A stretch of DNA of 64,000 bases, from the NCBI GenBank assembly GCA_014529385.2, contig CM043969.1, positions 28,972,946-29,036,945 on the forward strand, written 5' to 3'. Below are positions 23,401 through 35,330 of this stretch, piece by piece. The translations under genes and the position numbers were made by a program. How positions within the stretch are numbered: position 1 is the stretch's first letter; each line of letters opens with the position of its first letter. Below the pieces are notes generated by a model, which had not been told where the DNA came from, did not search any database, and saw nothing but the letters and a program-made list of their open reading frames with translations. Source of the stretch: Adiantum capillus-veneris (Eukaryota > Streptophyta > Polypodiopsida > Polypodiales > Pteridaceae).

Positions 23401-26400
23401 TTTAAATCTCTATCTTCAAACACATTGAAGTGTCCATCTCCAAATTGAAGCTCTGCATCCCTTTTCTTATAAATTTTGACACGTTTTTGTGCAATTGGAA
23501 CCTTTAACTCTGTACCGTCCATTTCACATAACTTTTAAGTAGTGTTAGGAAAAGCATGTTTGAACACATAAGGGCCAAACCATCGCTTAACCATTTTGCA
23601 CATAGATGTGTACTAATTATCTAAACTGCTATCATAAACAAGAACCCAATCCCATTCTTGAAAAGCGCTCGGTCTTAGCCTATGCTGTTTGCCAAAAGCA
23701 TCCTTGTTTTTTAAACGAGCATCTCTTAGTTTTTTCCTTGCAGTCTCCACATCCTCATTTCTCCTTTCCAATTGTTGAATCCTCAAAGCAAGTAGATCTT
23801 CTCTACTCATCTTTGTATCCCAAGGCCATATACTCCATGTAGCTACTGTCTCCTCAAGAGGCATAATAGTTTTTTGAACATACATCAACTAATAGTATTG
23901 TGTGTGGTACAGTTAGCCCATAAAGCGTATGGTAGCAATCAAGGACAACCACCAATATTTCCTTTGCATGCTTTAGCCAATGCCTTGATAATGGGGGAAT
24001 GTCCCCTCTCACTTTTACCATTTCCTTCCGGGTTATATGCCATAGTGAGAGATAACTTAATACCTAGCGGAGCAAAAAATTATCTAGCCTCATCAGCATC
24101 AAGTTCTCCTCTATCCGCAGTAATTTTTCCAACACATCTATATCTGCATATTACATCTTCAAGTAAAAACTTGCACACCGCACTTGTAGCTTTGGTTCGC
24201 AAAGCCCTACCTTCAACCTGGTTTGTTAAATCTTCCCTAGCAAGGACAATATACCTCATTTGCCATAATCTTGTAGGCATTGTAATCAAATCGACTACCC
24301 ATGTGAAATGCATACACATTGGATACGTTGTATGTAAGCCATCATGATGCTTTACATTTGAGTATATTTGACACACATTACAAGTTTCAACAAAGTGTAC
24401 CACATCCTTATACATTCCCTTCTATCAATATCGATCTTTAATTTTTAGCAAAAGTGGCCCAAACTCCCCTGTGACCTGCCCATGATGACTCGTGGAAATC
24501 TTGAAGTACTTGGAGTTGTGTTACCCTATCACAAACCACTCGTTGAGAGGTTCCCCTTCGTTTCTTTGGATGTTTCCATAAAAGCCCATCCTGTAAGAAA
24601 TATCCAGAAGCCTTCTAACAGATTCGCTTAAACTCTTGCTCGGTCCAGCCCTCATGCTTCTCTAGTGTACTCAAATATTTACTAATCAGCAACCATTTAC
24701 CTTTATATTTATCTTTTACAAAAGACTGTAATGCAAAAACCATGCTTTTACGTCTACATGCAGTTTTAAAGAGGTAAAGAACCTCAAGCCCACGTCTTCA
24801 TTTTTAGAAATCATAGTCTCTTCATCCTCAAATCTGGCCTTGGACAACATGTCAGCTATCTGATTATCCTTACCTGCAATGTGATGAAACTCAGGATTTA
24901 ATAACTTTATATATGCAATCCAACGTAGATAGCTATATCTGGTGTAGAACAACTTGTAATCAGCCCGAGAAATGGCAAGCAATTTGTCTCCACTATTACA
25001 GAAGCACCAATAAAGTACTCCTTGTCGCACCTTGAGGCAGTTACTATGTCCCAAAGTTCCCTTTTTACTTGTAGATATGCTCTCTGTCGAGCACTTAATA
25101 CTTTGGCACCAAATCTGATAGCATTCCTTTTCCCCTCCTCGTCATCTTCTCCAATAGCCCACCCAATAACTGTGGGACTCGTATCAACCGTCACAATGAT
25201 TGGCTTTTCACTTTTTTAGTCTGCTTTTCTTAATGTAGGAGCCTCTTGTAACATCTTCTTCAATTTTTGAATAACCTTTGAGTATTCTTATTTCCAAATG
25301 AGTTTTTGTCCCTTTCTGAGAAATTGGTATAACACCTCTACAACATGTGAAAAATGGGGTAACCAAATCAGGTAAAAAACACATGCACCTAAAAATCTTC
25401 GCACTTCTATAATTCAATTGCATGTCTCTTTCATCGTCTGAATAGCATCCACCTTGACAGGGTTGGGTCTTCTACCAGATGGTCCACATAAGTGCCCCAC
25501 AATCAAGATTTCTTTTACCCCAAACATAGACTTTTGGCCTGAGAGTGTAAGGTTGACCTCTTCAAGCCTTGATAATATCCTGTCACAATCAACAATATGG
25601 TTAGCCACAAACTGTCTACACCGCCTCTTATCTTTGACTTCATCTTTTTCACCCTCTTCACACCCTTTTATCGGCACATCATCAATAAAAGGCATGGTAA
25701 CCTGAGGAATGAAATCCCCCAACACTTTATTCATCCCATTCATCATGTGAGCAACTCAATTGGTTGCACCCTGTGGCAAGGTACACATTCTTACTAATCC
25801 CAAAGGAGTACACATGGTTGTTGGATCCTTACTTTCCATAGCCAGTTGAAATTGATCATAGCCTAAATACAAGTCCCCCGTGGAATAGATGGCTCTTCCT
25901 ACAAAAGCCTCAGCAAAATTATCAACCACTAGACGCGTTCCCACATTGCTGATAGTTACCTTGTTTACCGACTGCATATCCTGTATGAACCTCAATGTAC
26001 CATTCTTATTGGGAACCGTAAACCACATGTTAGAGTAAGGAGCACAAGAGGACTCCAAAATGGCCATCTGAATCTTCTCATTCATCAAATCAACCAACTT
26101 AGGAAGGTGAGCCTTTGGTACAGGGATAGGTTGTAAGTTCCAAGGCAAGTGCGGAATAGTAAATATCACCATGGGAGCTACAACACTAGGATCAACACAA
26201 GCGATCTCACCTGGTTGGAAAGCAAAAGCCTTCCCATGCTTCTTTAACATTTCTCAAAAACATTCTATCTCTTCTTGATTTAGAAAATCTGCATCACCAA
26301 TCTTTAATTTCTGTAGAGTTACTTCAGTAAATGAGTGCCCAATTTTACCTAGTTCTCAGAGGATAGGTTGTTGAGATGCTTTTTTCCATAACTGTATCAC

Positions 26401-27617
26401 TCTCTTTTGGCAACGGAATGGCCACTTGTCTGACCTTCTTTGCCATTGTTTTGTATTTTGTATTCACTTGTGCCTCTTCTACATCTAACTCTTCTTTGAA
26501 TTGCAAGACAAAATTGTACATGTTAAGAGAATTTACCTTAACCAAATTTATCCTAGCTTGATCATTAGATTGTATGATTATATCCAATTCTCCCATTGTA
26601 TCCACAAACGCGTATTCTTCAAAAACACCCAAAATTGCTTCATTTGGGTCCAGTATTTCACATCCTTGAAGTATGCCTTGGACATTGCAAACATGTTTCC
26701 TTTCCCATTTTCACAAATCATTGAATTTCCTGTAAGATATTGAACCCTCTGAAGCCAATCCCAAAAATCTTGAAGAAAAGTCTCTCTGTAGACATCTGCT
26801 CTCAGCGAGAACTTCTCCTCCAAAGCACCATCGTAGTCCCGCTTTACAATGGCACTTGGAAAAAATCCTGGAAACCCCTGTTCTCTTTGAACTCTTTTGT
26901 CAACTTTGGCAATGGATGATCCCTTAAGGTATCCCCGTTCCTAGCATGATCCACACAAATAGTTAGAACTTGAATTGATTTCTTACCATCATGAATTTTG
27001 ATTCTAGCATATGCGGATCCATCATCCAAAACTTTGGTTTCCATCCTCATAGCCATAATGTATGGTTGCCCTAAGATGATTGGATATAGAGTGATCCTAT
27101 ACGAAAAAAATTTGTTCATCACTTACATCCCCTATGATTATTTTAACATTAGGGCATGCACCATACAAATCCTCTGCTTGTGCATTGGCAGCTTGGATAC
27201 GCCACCCATCATCAATAGGCCAGTTTCCTTTCAAGAACAAGCTCTTTGACAGAAGGTTCACTTCTGACCCATGATCTACCAATGCAACAACTGGCTCCTT
27301 TGACTCACCTACCTTTACCAATGTTTCAGTAGTAGCCCTGGCCCAATGATTCCATGTAAAATGGCTGCGAGGTACATCTTCTCCATACTCATCCTCATGA
27401 AATTTGACATGATTTACCCGTCTTAGAAGCTCATCGTTATCCCCTATGCTTCCCTATTCTAGGATCTCACCTAGGGTGAACTCCACCCTACTATTCAGAA
27501 TACGCTCCTCAAGTACCTTCCTCACCTCAGTAGCGTGTTCAATATCAAATCTCAGCTTATATTAAGGACCTTGTGTTTTTCCCACCTTTTTATCCTTCTC
27601 GGTCTCATCCATTGAGA
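23400..27617 (-). mobile_element. G2: decayed Ty3/gypsy element, pol part
   Basis: Minus-strand order protease, RT, RNase H, integrase. Its gag is displaced to 35331-36474 by later insertions at 27618-35330. The 3' LTR is not visible beyond about 23400, where Copia-3 begins. Confidence 0.8.
23420..27617 (-). pseudogene. G2 protease, RT, RNase H and integrase, many breaks
   Basis: Protease: VDHGSEVNLLS near 27260 and YPIILGQPYI near 27080, followed by a conserved METKVLDDGS stretch. A linker is at 26632-26345. RT at 26250-25414 has YDQFQLA and an intact FIDD box, with a TGA between GATN and VAHM at about 25757. RNase H spans 25194-24750, with IAGKDNQIADMLS. Integrase spans about 24700-23610: a CNVCQ zinc pair, weak core, then ALRIQQLERR and DWVLVYDSSLDN, a C-terminal signature I associate with a gypsy group also known outside flowering plants. 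Multiple stops and frameshifts; not functional. Confidence 0.8.
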
Positions 27618-27760
27618 TGTCGGGCAAGGTAGGAGACTGAAAGAGCGGTGGTAATGTGTGTGCTAGTCTCCACCCAATTGTGCTATCTTATAGCCTCCCC
27701 CTAGCGTACACATTGTTCGGCCGTGCCGGTGGCCTTGCCCGTAGGACCCATGTCCTTACA
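27618..27760 (-). repeat. G3 3' LTR (143 bp)
   Basis: Minus strand starts TGTAAGGACATGGG after AAGGTGGGGTAA and ends CCCGACA. It contains a GGCTATAAGA TATA box and resembles the A1 LTR at its start (GGTCCTACGGG). Confidence 0.7.
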
Positions 27761-28849
27761 TTACCCCACCTTGGAGAATCATTTTCTTCCTCGAAAAAAA
27801 ATGTAGGAAAATGTTTCTTAGGTGCGGAGACATTCTCCCATGTAAACCTTCTTCAAGTCTATCTAGCCATTTTACCAACACCTGTCGTCTGACATGATGT
27901 CTGGTGCGTAGCTCATGAGAATCCAAAATATTTTCGAGCTCATGAGGGATGCTTGGTGGCTCGATAAGGTCAACTAACACACATGTGTCAGTGACATTAT
28001 CATTCTATCCTAGCTGTTTTTGTAAATGGCTAACATGAAAAACAGGATGAACTCGTGAGTGCTCTGGAAGAGCTAACTTATAGGCCACTTGACCTATACG
28101 TTTGAGAATGGTAAACGGTCCACAATAGCATGGTGAAAGTTTAGCAACTTTTCTCGTCTTCAGACTTTTGAATGCTCCGGAACCTTGAGGAAAACCTTGT
28201 CTCCTTCTTCGAAAGTAGCAAGACGATGATGCTCATCTGCGTACTTCTTATATCGATCTTGAGCTTGCTTAACATTCTGTCCAGCAACTCAAAGCATATC
28301 AAAATGGTCTTGGAGAAAATCCTTCGCTTGTTGTATCTTCTTCTTAGCCAACCCCACCGTAATGGGTGATCTAAGCTAAAATCCATATAAAAGCATAAAT
28401 GGACTAAACCCTGTAGTCACATGCTTTGAACTATTATAAGCAAATTCCAATATAGGTAAGTAGTCTTCCCAATTGGTTTGCTGCTTGCTAACGTACGCTT
28501 GTAGCATATCCTCTAGCACTTGATTAACTCTTTCCGTTTGACCATCTGTTTTTGAATGATTAGCCGTACTTAGATTAAGTTTAGTTTCCAAATTTTGAAA
28601 CACAGCTCTCCAGAAGTGATTATCGAACTTTCGATCTCTGTCACTAATGATACTAGCTGGAAGACCGTAGAGTCTATATATATGCTCTACAAATAGCCGT
28701 GCTAATTTCGATGTCTTAAACGTAGTCTTAGTGGGAATGAATCAACCCATCTTTGTGAGACGATCTACAATTACCCATATGGCATCATGACCACAATTTT
28801 TAGTAGGTAGCCTACTACAAAATCCATAGAGATACTGTGGGACGGGTGT
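27761..28849 (-). pseudogene. G3 integrase C-terminal half and chromodomain
   Basis: Integrase from SISMDFV (28843) through SDRDRKFDNHFW and TDGQTERVNQ, keeping the second catalytic Asp and the Glu; then LYGF at 28376. The chromodomain-like segment lies at 27980-27756 (ILDSHELRTRHHVRRQVLVKW). Stops and shifts separate these parts. Chromodomains of such elements bind modified histone tails and steer insertion to heterochromatin. Confidence 0.75.
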
Positions 28850-29880
28850 CTAACGTAACTCCTATCTTATTGCAAATTTAGCGAGAACCACGATTAAATT
28901 GTAAATCCATGGGACGAAGCTGACTCAACTAGTGCATAGAGGCTACAAGAGGTTGTCAATCTCTCGGAAAACAACAAACAACTTGCATCTAACTCAAGCT
29001 ACACTCAAGTGATTGAAATCACCAAAAGCCAATCGCTCACCAGCAAACAAATCACGTCCGTTACAGCATCAAATGACATCCAAACATAACAAAATTTCTA
29101 GGATAAGTTTGTAAGACCTAAGCACACATGCTTATGGTCTCAAATCCCACTTTAGATCAAGTGCAAAAGTCGTTATTATTAACAGCAATGGATTTCTGGC
29201 CTAGTCGTTTTCAATCCAGAATGCATCTAATGCTTAGCAATGATGCCTCAATACCCTGCCTATGCTTAGTTTTTTATTTTGAAGTGTAAATTCCTACTTA
29301 AAATGAAATTAGGCCGCGGATCGGCGACACCAAAAGCTACAAAATATCGTGAAATGCTTACGTCAATGTGTAGAGCTCTTACCTGTGGCGGTTGCAATGC
29401 AACAGACGCGACTGAAATGTGACAATCGTAGAGGGAGTAGGAAGCGCGAGAAGGAGAGAAGTGAGCGTCGTTTGCTCACACTGTGTATTTCATTATCCAA
29501 AACTTGAAATTAACATGCAGAAATTGGCTTTTATATCTTAGCCAAGGTTTTTGGTGGTCAAAACTAATAATCTGGGAGCTCTAACTAAAGATGGGTAAAG
29601 ACAGGTTGATACAATCTGGAAGCTTGTAGCCCCAGCTCATCAATTACAAAGTTTATCCAATAAATAAGAGTTACAATATTCTCGATTTATCAAAATAATA
29701 AGTCTTTTTACAATGAGAGCTCCGAAAAATGGTATCCAAGTTAGCTTGCTACTAACATTCCCCCCCTCCTCGCCTATGTCATCCCTTGACACAGGCGACA
29801 CAGCTTATGGGTTGAAATAGTCTTTAGATTGACGATTTGCGAGGTGGTCTTTAATTTCTTCGGAAGGTTGACCACTTAGA
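28850..29880 (-). mobile_element. G4: 3' LTR and pol tail of a further LTR element
   Basis: 28850-29758 begins TGTTAGTAGC on the minus strand after a GGGGGGGAA polypurine tract (29759-29772) and ends TTAGACA, a plausible 909-bp LTR, inserted in G3 integrase. 29773-29880 reads as a short pol C-terminus (DHLANRQSKDYF, then EEGGN at the tract). The rest was lost where the truncated Copia-2 LTR begins at 29881. Confidence 0.6.
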
Positions 29881-30548
29881 CCACGGGAAAGCAGCCACTC
29901 AATGGCTTTAGTACTTCAAAACAAGAAGTAGTTTACAAAGGGATTATACCCTTAATGGAGCTCTCGCCTTGCTTCACTCTCACCACCTCACACTCACCTT
30001 GTTGCATCAACTTCACACTATGAAATGTGTGTAGAAATGGCCTCCTTTTATAGGCCAAAAGGGCTGCCCTCTCTTATGAGAGACAGCCATGTGTAGCCGC
30101 CCTTGTGCAAATAAGTCCAAATCGGACCCTCCAATCCGCCCATGTGTGGCCGCCCTTGAGAAGACAAGTCCGCTTTTGAATTCGGCCACCGGCCATTGAA
30201 TTCGGCCACCGGCCACCGGCCATTGACTTCCGACCATCGGCCACCGGCCATTGACTTCCGACCACCGGCCATCGGCCATTGACTACCGGCCACCGGCCAA
30301 CCGACCGATTGTTTTCCGACCACTTTCCGGCCGCCGTCCTGCCATAATATTTTGGCGAAAAAAAAAGTCTCGGGGGCCTCCGCCCCCGAGGCCTTTAAAG
30401 TTGCCCCTGATTCTTGTCCGTGAAAATTTTGGTTTCCGGTGAGTGATTTTCCTTCACGCACGATGGCTTCTCCTCATAATGGGGGCCTTACAAATGTGCG
30501 CTTTTACCACAGAAAATTACAAGGGTAAATCAGGCTCCATACTTAACA
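29881..30548 (-). repeat. Copia-2 3' LTR, outer end truncated
   Basis: Aligns with 34715-35330. On the minus strand it starts TGTTAAGTATGG and has a GGCCTATAAAAGG TATA box near 30050. It is cut at 29881 before the GA-rich end. It includes an expanded GGCCACC minisatellite (30178-30310). Confidence 0.9.
30178..30310. repeat. CGGCCACCGGCCATTG minisatellite in the Copia-2 LTR
   Basis: Several imperfect units of GGCCACCGGCCATTGACTTCC type. The 5' LTR (35009-35075) and the solo LTR (54330-54370) have fewer units, so the array varies in length between copies. Confidence 0.8.
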
Positions 30549-30608
30549 ATCTCCCACTTGGAGACTAATCTCCAAACCAAACCTCTGACTGCTTTCCATT
30601 CTGGCTTC

Positions 30609-33600
30609 TTATCCTTGAATGCCGATTGAAGATGAGCAAAAGCTCAACTTCTCCTTGTTGACCACCTTTGTAAACATATCTGCAGGATTTTCACTTGTAT
30701 GCACCTTTCCTAGCTTTAGTTGTCCCTCTTCCAAAAGAGTGCGTATGAAGTGATATCTCACCTCAATGTGCTTTGTCCTTGAATGAAAGGCTGAGTTCTT
30801 CGCAAGATGGATAGCGCTTTGGCTATCACTATACAAGACACAATTGTCTTGTTTGAATCCAAGCTCTTCTAAGAATCTGTGAAGCCACAGAATTTCTTTG
30901 CTTGCCTCCGTCATTGCTACATACTCTGCTTCCATGGTAGAAAGTGAAACCACTTTCTGCAGCTTTGAAGCCCAGCTTATTGCTGTGCCTCCAACCGTGA
31001 ACACATAGCCAGTAGTGCTCCTTCGAGTATCTTTGTCACCTGCCATAGCTGCATCAGCATACCCTTCTAGAAAAATATCAGTTCCTCCAAAATACAAAGC
31101 ATTTGTTGTTGTCCCTTTTAGATACCTAAGTATCCACTTCACAGCTTGCCAATGCTCTTTACCTGGGTTGTCCATGAACCTACTCACAACTCCCACTGCA
31201 TGTGCAATGTCTGGCCTTGTCCGGACCATAGCATACATTAGAGAACCTACCGCTGCAGCATATGGAACTTTAGACATATAGGCTATCTCCTCTTGTGTCT
31301 TTGGCACATATCCTTCGTTAGTTTAAAATGACCAGCCAAAGGTGTAGAAACTGGTTTTGCATTTTGCATTGCAAACCTTTCTAGTACCTTCTTGATGTAA
31401 TCTTCTTGAGATAGCTTTATTGTCTTCTTCGTCATGTCCCTTGTTATTTTCATACCAAGTATCCTCTTTGCAGCACCTAAATCTTTCATTGAAAAAGATT
31501 TGGACAGCTCCTCTTTTAGGTCTTTGATGTCCTGCATGTTAGCACTTGCAATCAACATGTCATCAACATACAACATTAGGATGATGAATTTCCCATCTCC
31601 CAAATTATCCGTGTAGACGCAGTGATCCGAGTTGCATCTTGTGAATCCATGATCCAACATCCATCGATCAAACTTCAAGTACCATTGTCTTGATGCTTGC
31701 TTTAAACCATACAAGCTCTTCTTTAATCTGCAAACCATTTTCTCCTTACCTTTTACTTCATACCCCTTTGGTTAAAGCATGTAGATTTCCTCCTCTAAGT
31801 CACCGTGAGGGAATGCCATATTTACATCCATTTGCTCGAGATTTAGATCATGAGCAGCCACAAGGCTTAAGACAAGCCTAATTGAGTTCATTTTTACAAC
31901 AGGAGAAAATATTTCATTGAAGTCAATGCCTTTCTTTTGAGAAAAACCTTTTACCACAAGCCTAAACTTGTACCTTTTCTTCCCACCTTCTTCTTCCTTT
32001 AGCTTGTACACCCATTTGTTTTGAAGTGCCCGCTTACCTTTAGGCAACTCAACCAACTCCCATGTTTGGTTGCGATGTAGTGAGTCCATCTCCACTTGCA
32101 TGCTCTTCGTCCATTCTTCTTTGGATTCATGTTGCATAGCTTCTTCATATGATTCCGGCTCTCCAGAATCTGAGATCAAGAGATGGTTAAAGGAAGGAAC
32201 AAACATTTCTGGAGGTCTACTTGCTCTTGTAGATCTTCGGGGAATAGGTTGAGGCTCCTCATTTGGTTGACGTTGTTGCACATTGTCACCGTTTGCAGTC
32301 CTTGAGTCTTCACCGTCCTCAAGCTCCATGTACTCATCACCTCTTTCTTTTGTTTGTTTTCTTTCCAAGTAATCTTTGTACATATTTTTTTCGTTAAAAA
32401 TTACATCCCTACTCCTTAAGATTTTACCATCTTCAGGATTCCATAGGCGATACCCAAATTCTCCTTCTCCATAGCCAATGAAGAAACACTTTTTGGACTT
32501 TGCATCTAGCTTTGATCTTAGGCTTCTATCTATGTGCATGAAAGCCTCACACCCAAACACTTTGAGAAATGCATAATTCACCGGTTTACCTGTCCATGCC
32601 TCTTCTGGAACTCCCCCATCCAATGTCGTTGAGGGTGACCGATTGATTAAGTACACAGACGTACTTATAGCTTCCGCCCAAAGCTCAAGCGGTAGGCCTG
32701 CATGTAGCCGCATGCTTCGTGCTCGTTCCATGATTGTCCTGTTCATCCTTTCCGAAATCCCATTTTGTTGAGGTGTCCTTGGGGTTGTCCTTTGCCTCCG
32801 AATGCCATTGCTAGCACAAAAGCTTTCAAAAGATTGGCTGCAATATTCGCCTCCATTGTCGGATCTGAGGCATTTAACCTTGGTACCTGTTTCATTCTCC
32901 ACAAAGGCTTTCCACCTTTGAAATATGGAAAATACATTGGATTTATTCTTCATGACATAAACCCATGTTTTTCTAGTCGCATCGTCTATGAATGTTACAT
33001 AGTACAATGAGCCACCAAGTGATGGTGTACTTGCAGGACCCCAAACATCAGAATGAACCAACTCAAGTTTTTTTTTTTTTCTTTCATTTCCTGATTTTTG
33101 AAATTTTACCCTCTTTTGTTTACCATAAACACAATCTTCACAGAACTCTAAGTCCACTTCTTTCAAACCTGGTAGAAGCTTCTTTGTTTGAAGGATTTGC
33201 ATTCCTTTGGCACTCATATGCCCAAGTCGGTAGTGCCACACCGCATTGTCAACTTCTGTAGTTGCTGCACAAGCTGAAGGTTGCGTGCTAACAGTACACA
33301 AGTAAAGTGTACCGACTTTTTCACCCTTGGCAACCACGATCTTCCACCGTTTGTTTCCGAATGCAATGTTGTGACCTTCATCGTCCAATTGTCCTGTAGA
33401 GATCAAATTTTTGTGAAGAGAAGGAACATGCCTAACATCTTTAAGCTTCCATTCATTTCCGTTAGCAGTTTTGACAGAAACTGTACCTTTGCCGACAATC
33501 TCACAAGCTTCATCATCTCCCAAGTATACATACCCAAAATTACCTTTGGTGTAGTCTTGGAAATGTTGCTTGTGCGGTGTCGCATGGAATGAAGCCTCGG

Positions 33601-33871
33601 AATCTACTATCCAGGAATTAGACACATTGTCTAATGAGAGAATTAGAGCATCTTGCTCTACTTTACCTGCCACATTGGCCTCCGATGTTGGCTTGTTGTC
33701 TTGAGACTCTGTCTCCTTCTTCTTCTTGGACCAGCAATCCTTCTTGACGTGGCCCTTCTTGCCGCAGTTCCAACATTCAAGAACTAACTTTGTGCGTGAC
33801 TTGCTCCGCCTTGAGCGATCACGACCCTTTTGGTTTTTGAACCTCTCCTTAAGCCTTCCTCTTGTTTCCAC
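30609..33871 (-). pseudogene. Copia-2 pol: protease, integrase, RT and RNase H
   Basis: CCHC knuckle CWNCGKKGHVKKDC near 33770; protease motif DSEASFHA near 33600, where Gly of the D-S/T-G triad is Glu; integrase with HYRLGHMS, HSDVWGP, RSDNGGEY and NGISERMN (D,D,E present); RT with YGLKQASRQWY and YVDDML; RNase H with GYADAAMAGD, STMEAEYVA and HIEVRYHFIR. Breaks: in-frame TAA at 31772-31774 after EEEIYML, and a one-base frameshift near 31300 before PKTQEE. The domain order and sequence style resemble the Tnt1/Tork-type copia group (family inference). Confidence 0.9.
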
Positions 33872-34411
33872 TGATAGTGCAGCACTTGATGATTATCCTG
33901 TGCTTCTCCTTTGCATTTCCTCGCTTAGGAGAACACCCACAACATCATCAAACTTAAGAGTATTTGTGCCAGAGATAGAATTACTTACAGCCATCACAAG
34001 GCTGTCCCAACTATCCGGTAGAGATGATAGTATAAGGAGAGCTCGCACTTCGTCATCGAAATTGATTTTCACTGATCGAAGTTGACTTATGTTTGTGTTA
34101 AAGTCATTTAGGTGTTCTGCAACTGAACCATTCTCTGCCATCTTTAGATTGAACAAGCGCTTCATAAGAAATACCTTATTGGATGCCGATGGTTTCTTGT
34201 AGAAGTCGTCAAGTGACTTCATCAAGTCCTCCATGGTCTTCATCTCCGAAACATTGAAGGCCACCGTTGAAGCCAAGCTTAACCGGATTGTTCCCAGTGC
34301 CTTTCGATCAAGGACAATCCATGCTTCATCTGCCATTGTTGCGGGCTTCTTCGCAAGACCGCCTAGTGGCAAATAGAGATCCTTCTGGTAGAGATAGTCT
34401 TCAATCTGCAT
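33872..34411 (-). pseudogene. Copia-2 gag
   Basis: Capsid region beginning MQIEDYLYQKDLYLPL, with a TMADEAWIVLDRKALGTI segment and the LLSSLPDSWDSL motif seen in UBN2-type copia gags. It ends in an in-frame TAA at 33893-33895; pol follows in the same frame after seven codons, so the stop is a disabling mutation, not a normal gag boundary. Confidence 0.88.
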
Positions 34412-34533
34412 CTTTCAATGTTGGTAGGTTTTGTCATTGAACTTCTCAATCTTGAGCTTTCCTTCCTCTGCTATAACTCCCACTCAATTGAAGGAATCCT
34501 TTCCTTGAGATGATTTAGGTACGAGCAAACCTT

Positions 34534-34545
34534 GCTCTGATACCA
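34534..34545 (-). other. Copia-2 primer-binding site
   Basis: TGGTATCAGAGC on the minus strand, two bases inside the 5' LTR. Confidence 0.92.
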
Positions 34546-34547
34546 AT

Positions 34548-34631
34548 TGTTAGGAAATAAGACGTAGCTAAATAGATAATTGAGTAGATTACTTAATGGA
34601 GAGAGACAGATTTATATACACGAGATTATAG

Positions 34632-34672
<41 letters not shown>

Positions 34673-35330
34673 CACAATATACGTGGTTCACCCAATGTGG
34701 GCTACGTCCACGGGAAAGCAGCCACTCAATGGCTTTAGTACTTCAAAACAAGAAGTAGTTTACAAATGGATTATACCCTTAATGGAGCTCCCGCCTTGCT
34801 TCACTCTCACCACCTCACACTCACCTTGTTGCATCAACTTCACACTATGAAATGTGTGTAGAAATGGCCTCCTTTTATAGGCCAAAAGGGCTGCCCTCTC
34901 TTATGAGAGACAGCCATGTGTAGCCGCCCTTGTGCGAATAAGTCCAAATCGGACCCTCCAATCCGCCCATGTGTGGCCGCCCTTGAGAAGACAAGTCCGC
35001 TTTTGAATTCGGCCACCGGCCATTGACTTCCGACCACCGGCCATCGGCCATTGACTACCGGCCAACCGACCGATTGTTTTTCGACCACTTTTCGGCCGCC
35101 GTCCGGCCATAATATTCCGGCGAAAAAGAATATTCCGGCGAACAAAAAGTCTCGGGGGCCTCCGTCCCCGAGGCCTTTAAAGTTGCCCCTGATTCTTGTC
35201 CGTGAAAATTTTGGTTTCCGGTGAGTGATTTTCCTTCACGCACGATGGCTTCTCCTCATAATGGGGGCCTTACAAATGTGCGCTTTTACCACAGAAAATT
35301 ACAAGGGTAAATCAGGCTCCATACTTAACA
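34548..35330 (-). repeat. Copia-2 5' LTR (783 bp)
   Basis: Complete LTR, TGTTAAG...CCTAACA on the minus strand. It holds a TATAAAAGG box near 34875 and a GA microsatellite (34635-34668) toward its end. Confidence 0.92.

Larger units (their letters stand above)
27618..28849 (-). mobile_element. G3: chromovirus 3' fragment inserted in G2
   Basis: Integrase end, chromodomain-like segment, polypurine tract and a 143-bp 3' LTR on the minus strand. Its 5' part is replaced by G4 and Copia-2. The left flank TGAGA (27613-27617) would be the target duplication; the partner is not found. Confidence 0.75.
29881..35330 (-). mobile_element. Copia-2: near-complete Ty1/copia retrotransposon
   Basis: 5' LTR 34548-35330, primer-binding site 34534-34545, gag-pol 34411-30609, polypurine tract AAGTGGGAGAT (30549-30559) and 3' LTR 29881-30548, which lacks its outer 100-odd bp. 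The right edge falls in G2 gag after GATTG. A solo LTR of the same family is at 54058-54828. Confidence 0.92.

Noticed and set aside
30013-30461. Frames of 88-137 codons rich in Gly, Arg and Trp, and their repeats near 34840 and 54046
   Set aside because: They lie entirely inside Copia-2-family LTRs and come from the GGCCACC repeat; not conserved as protein.
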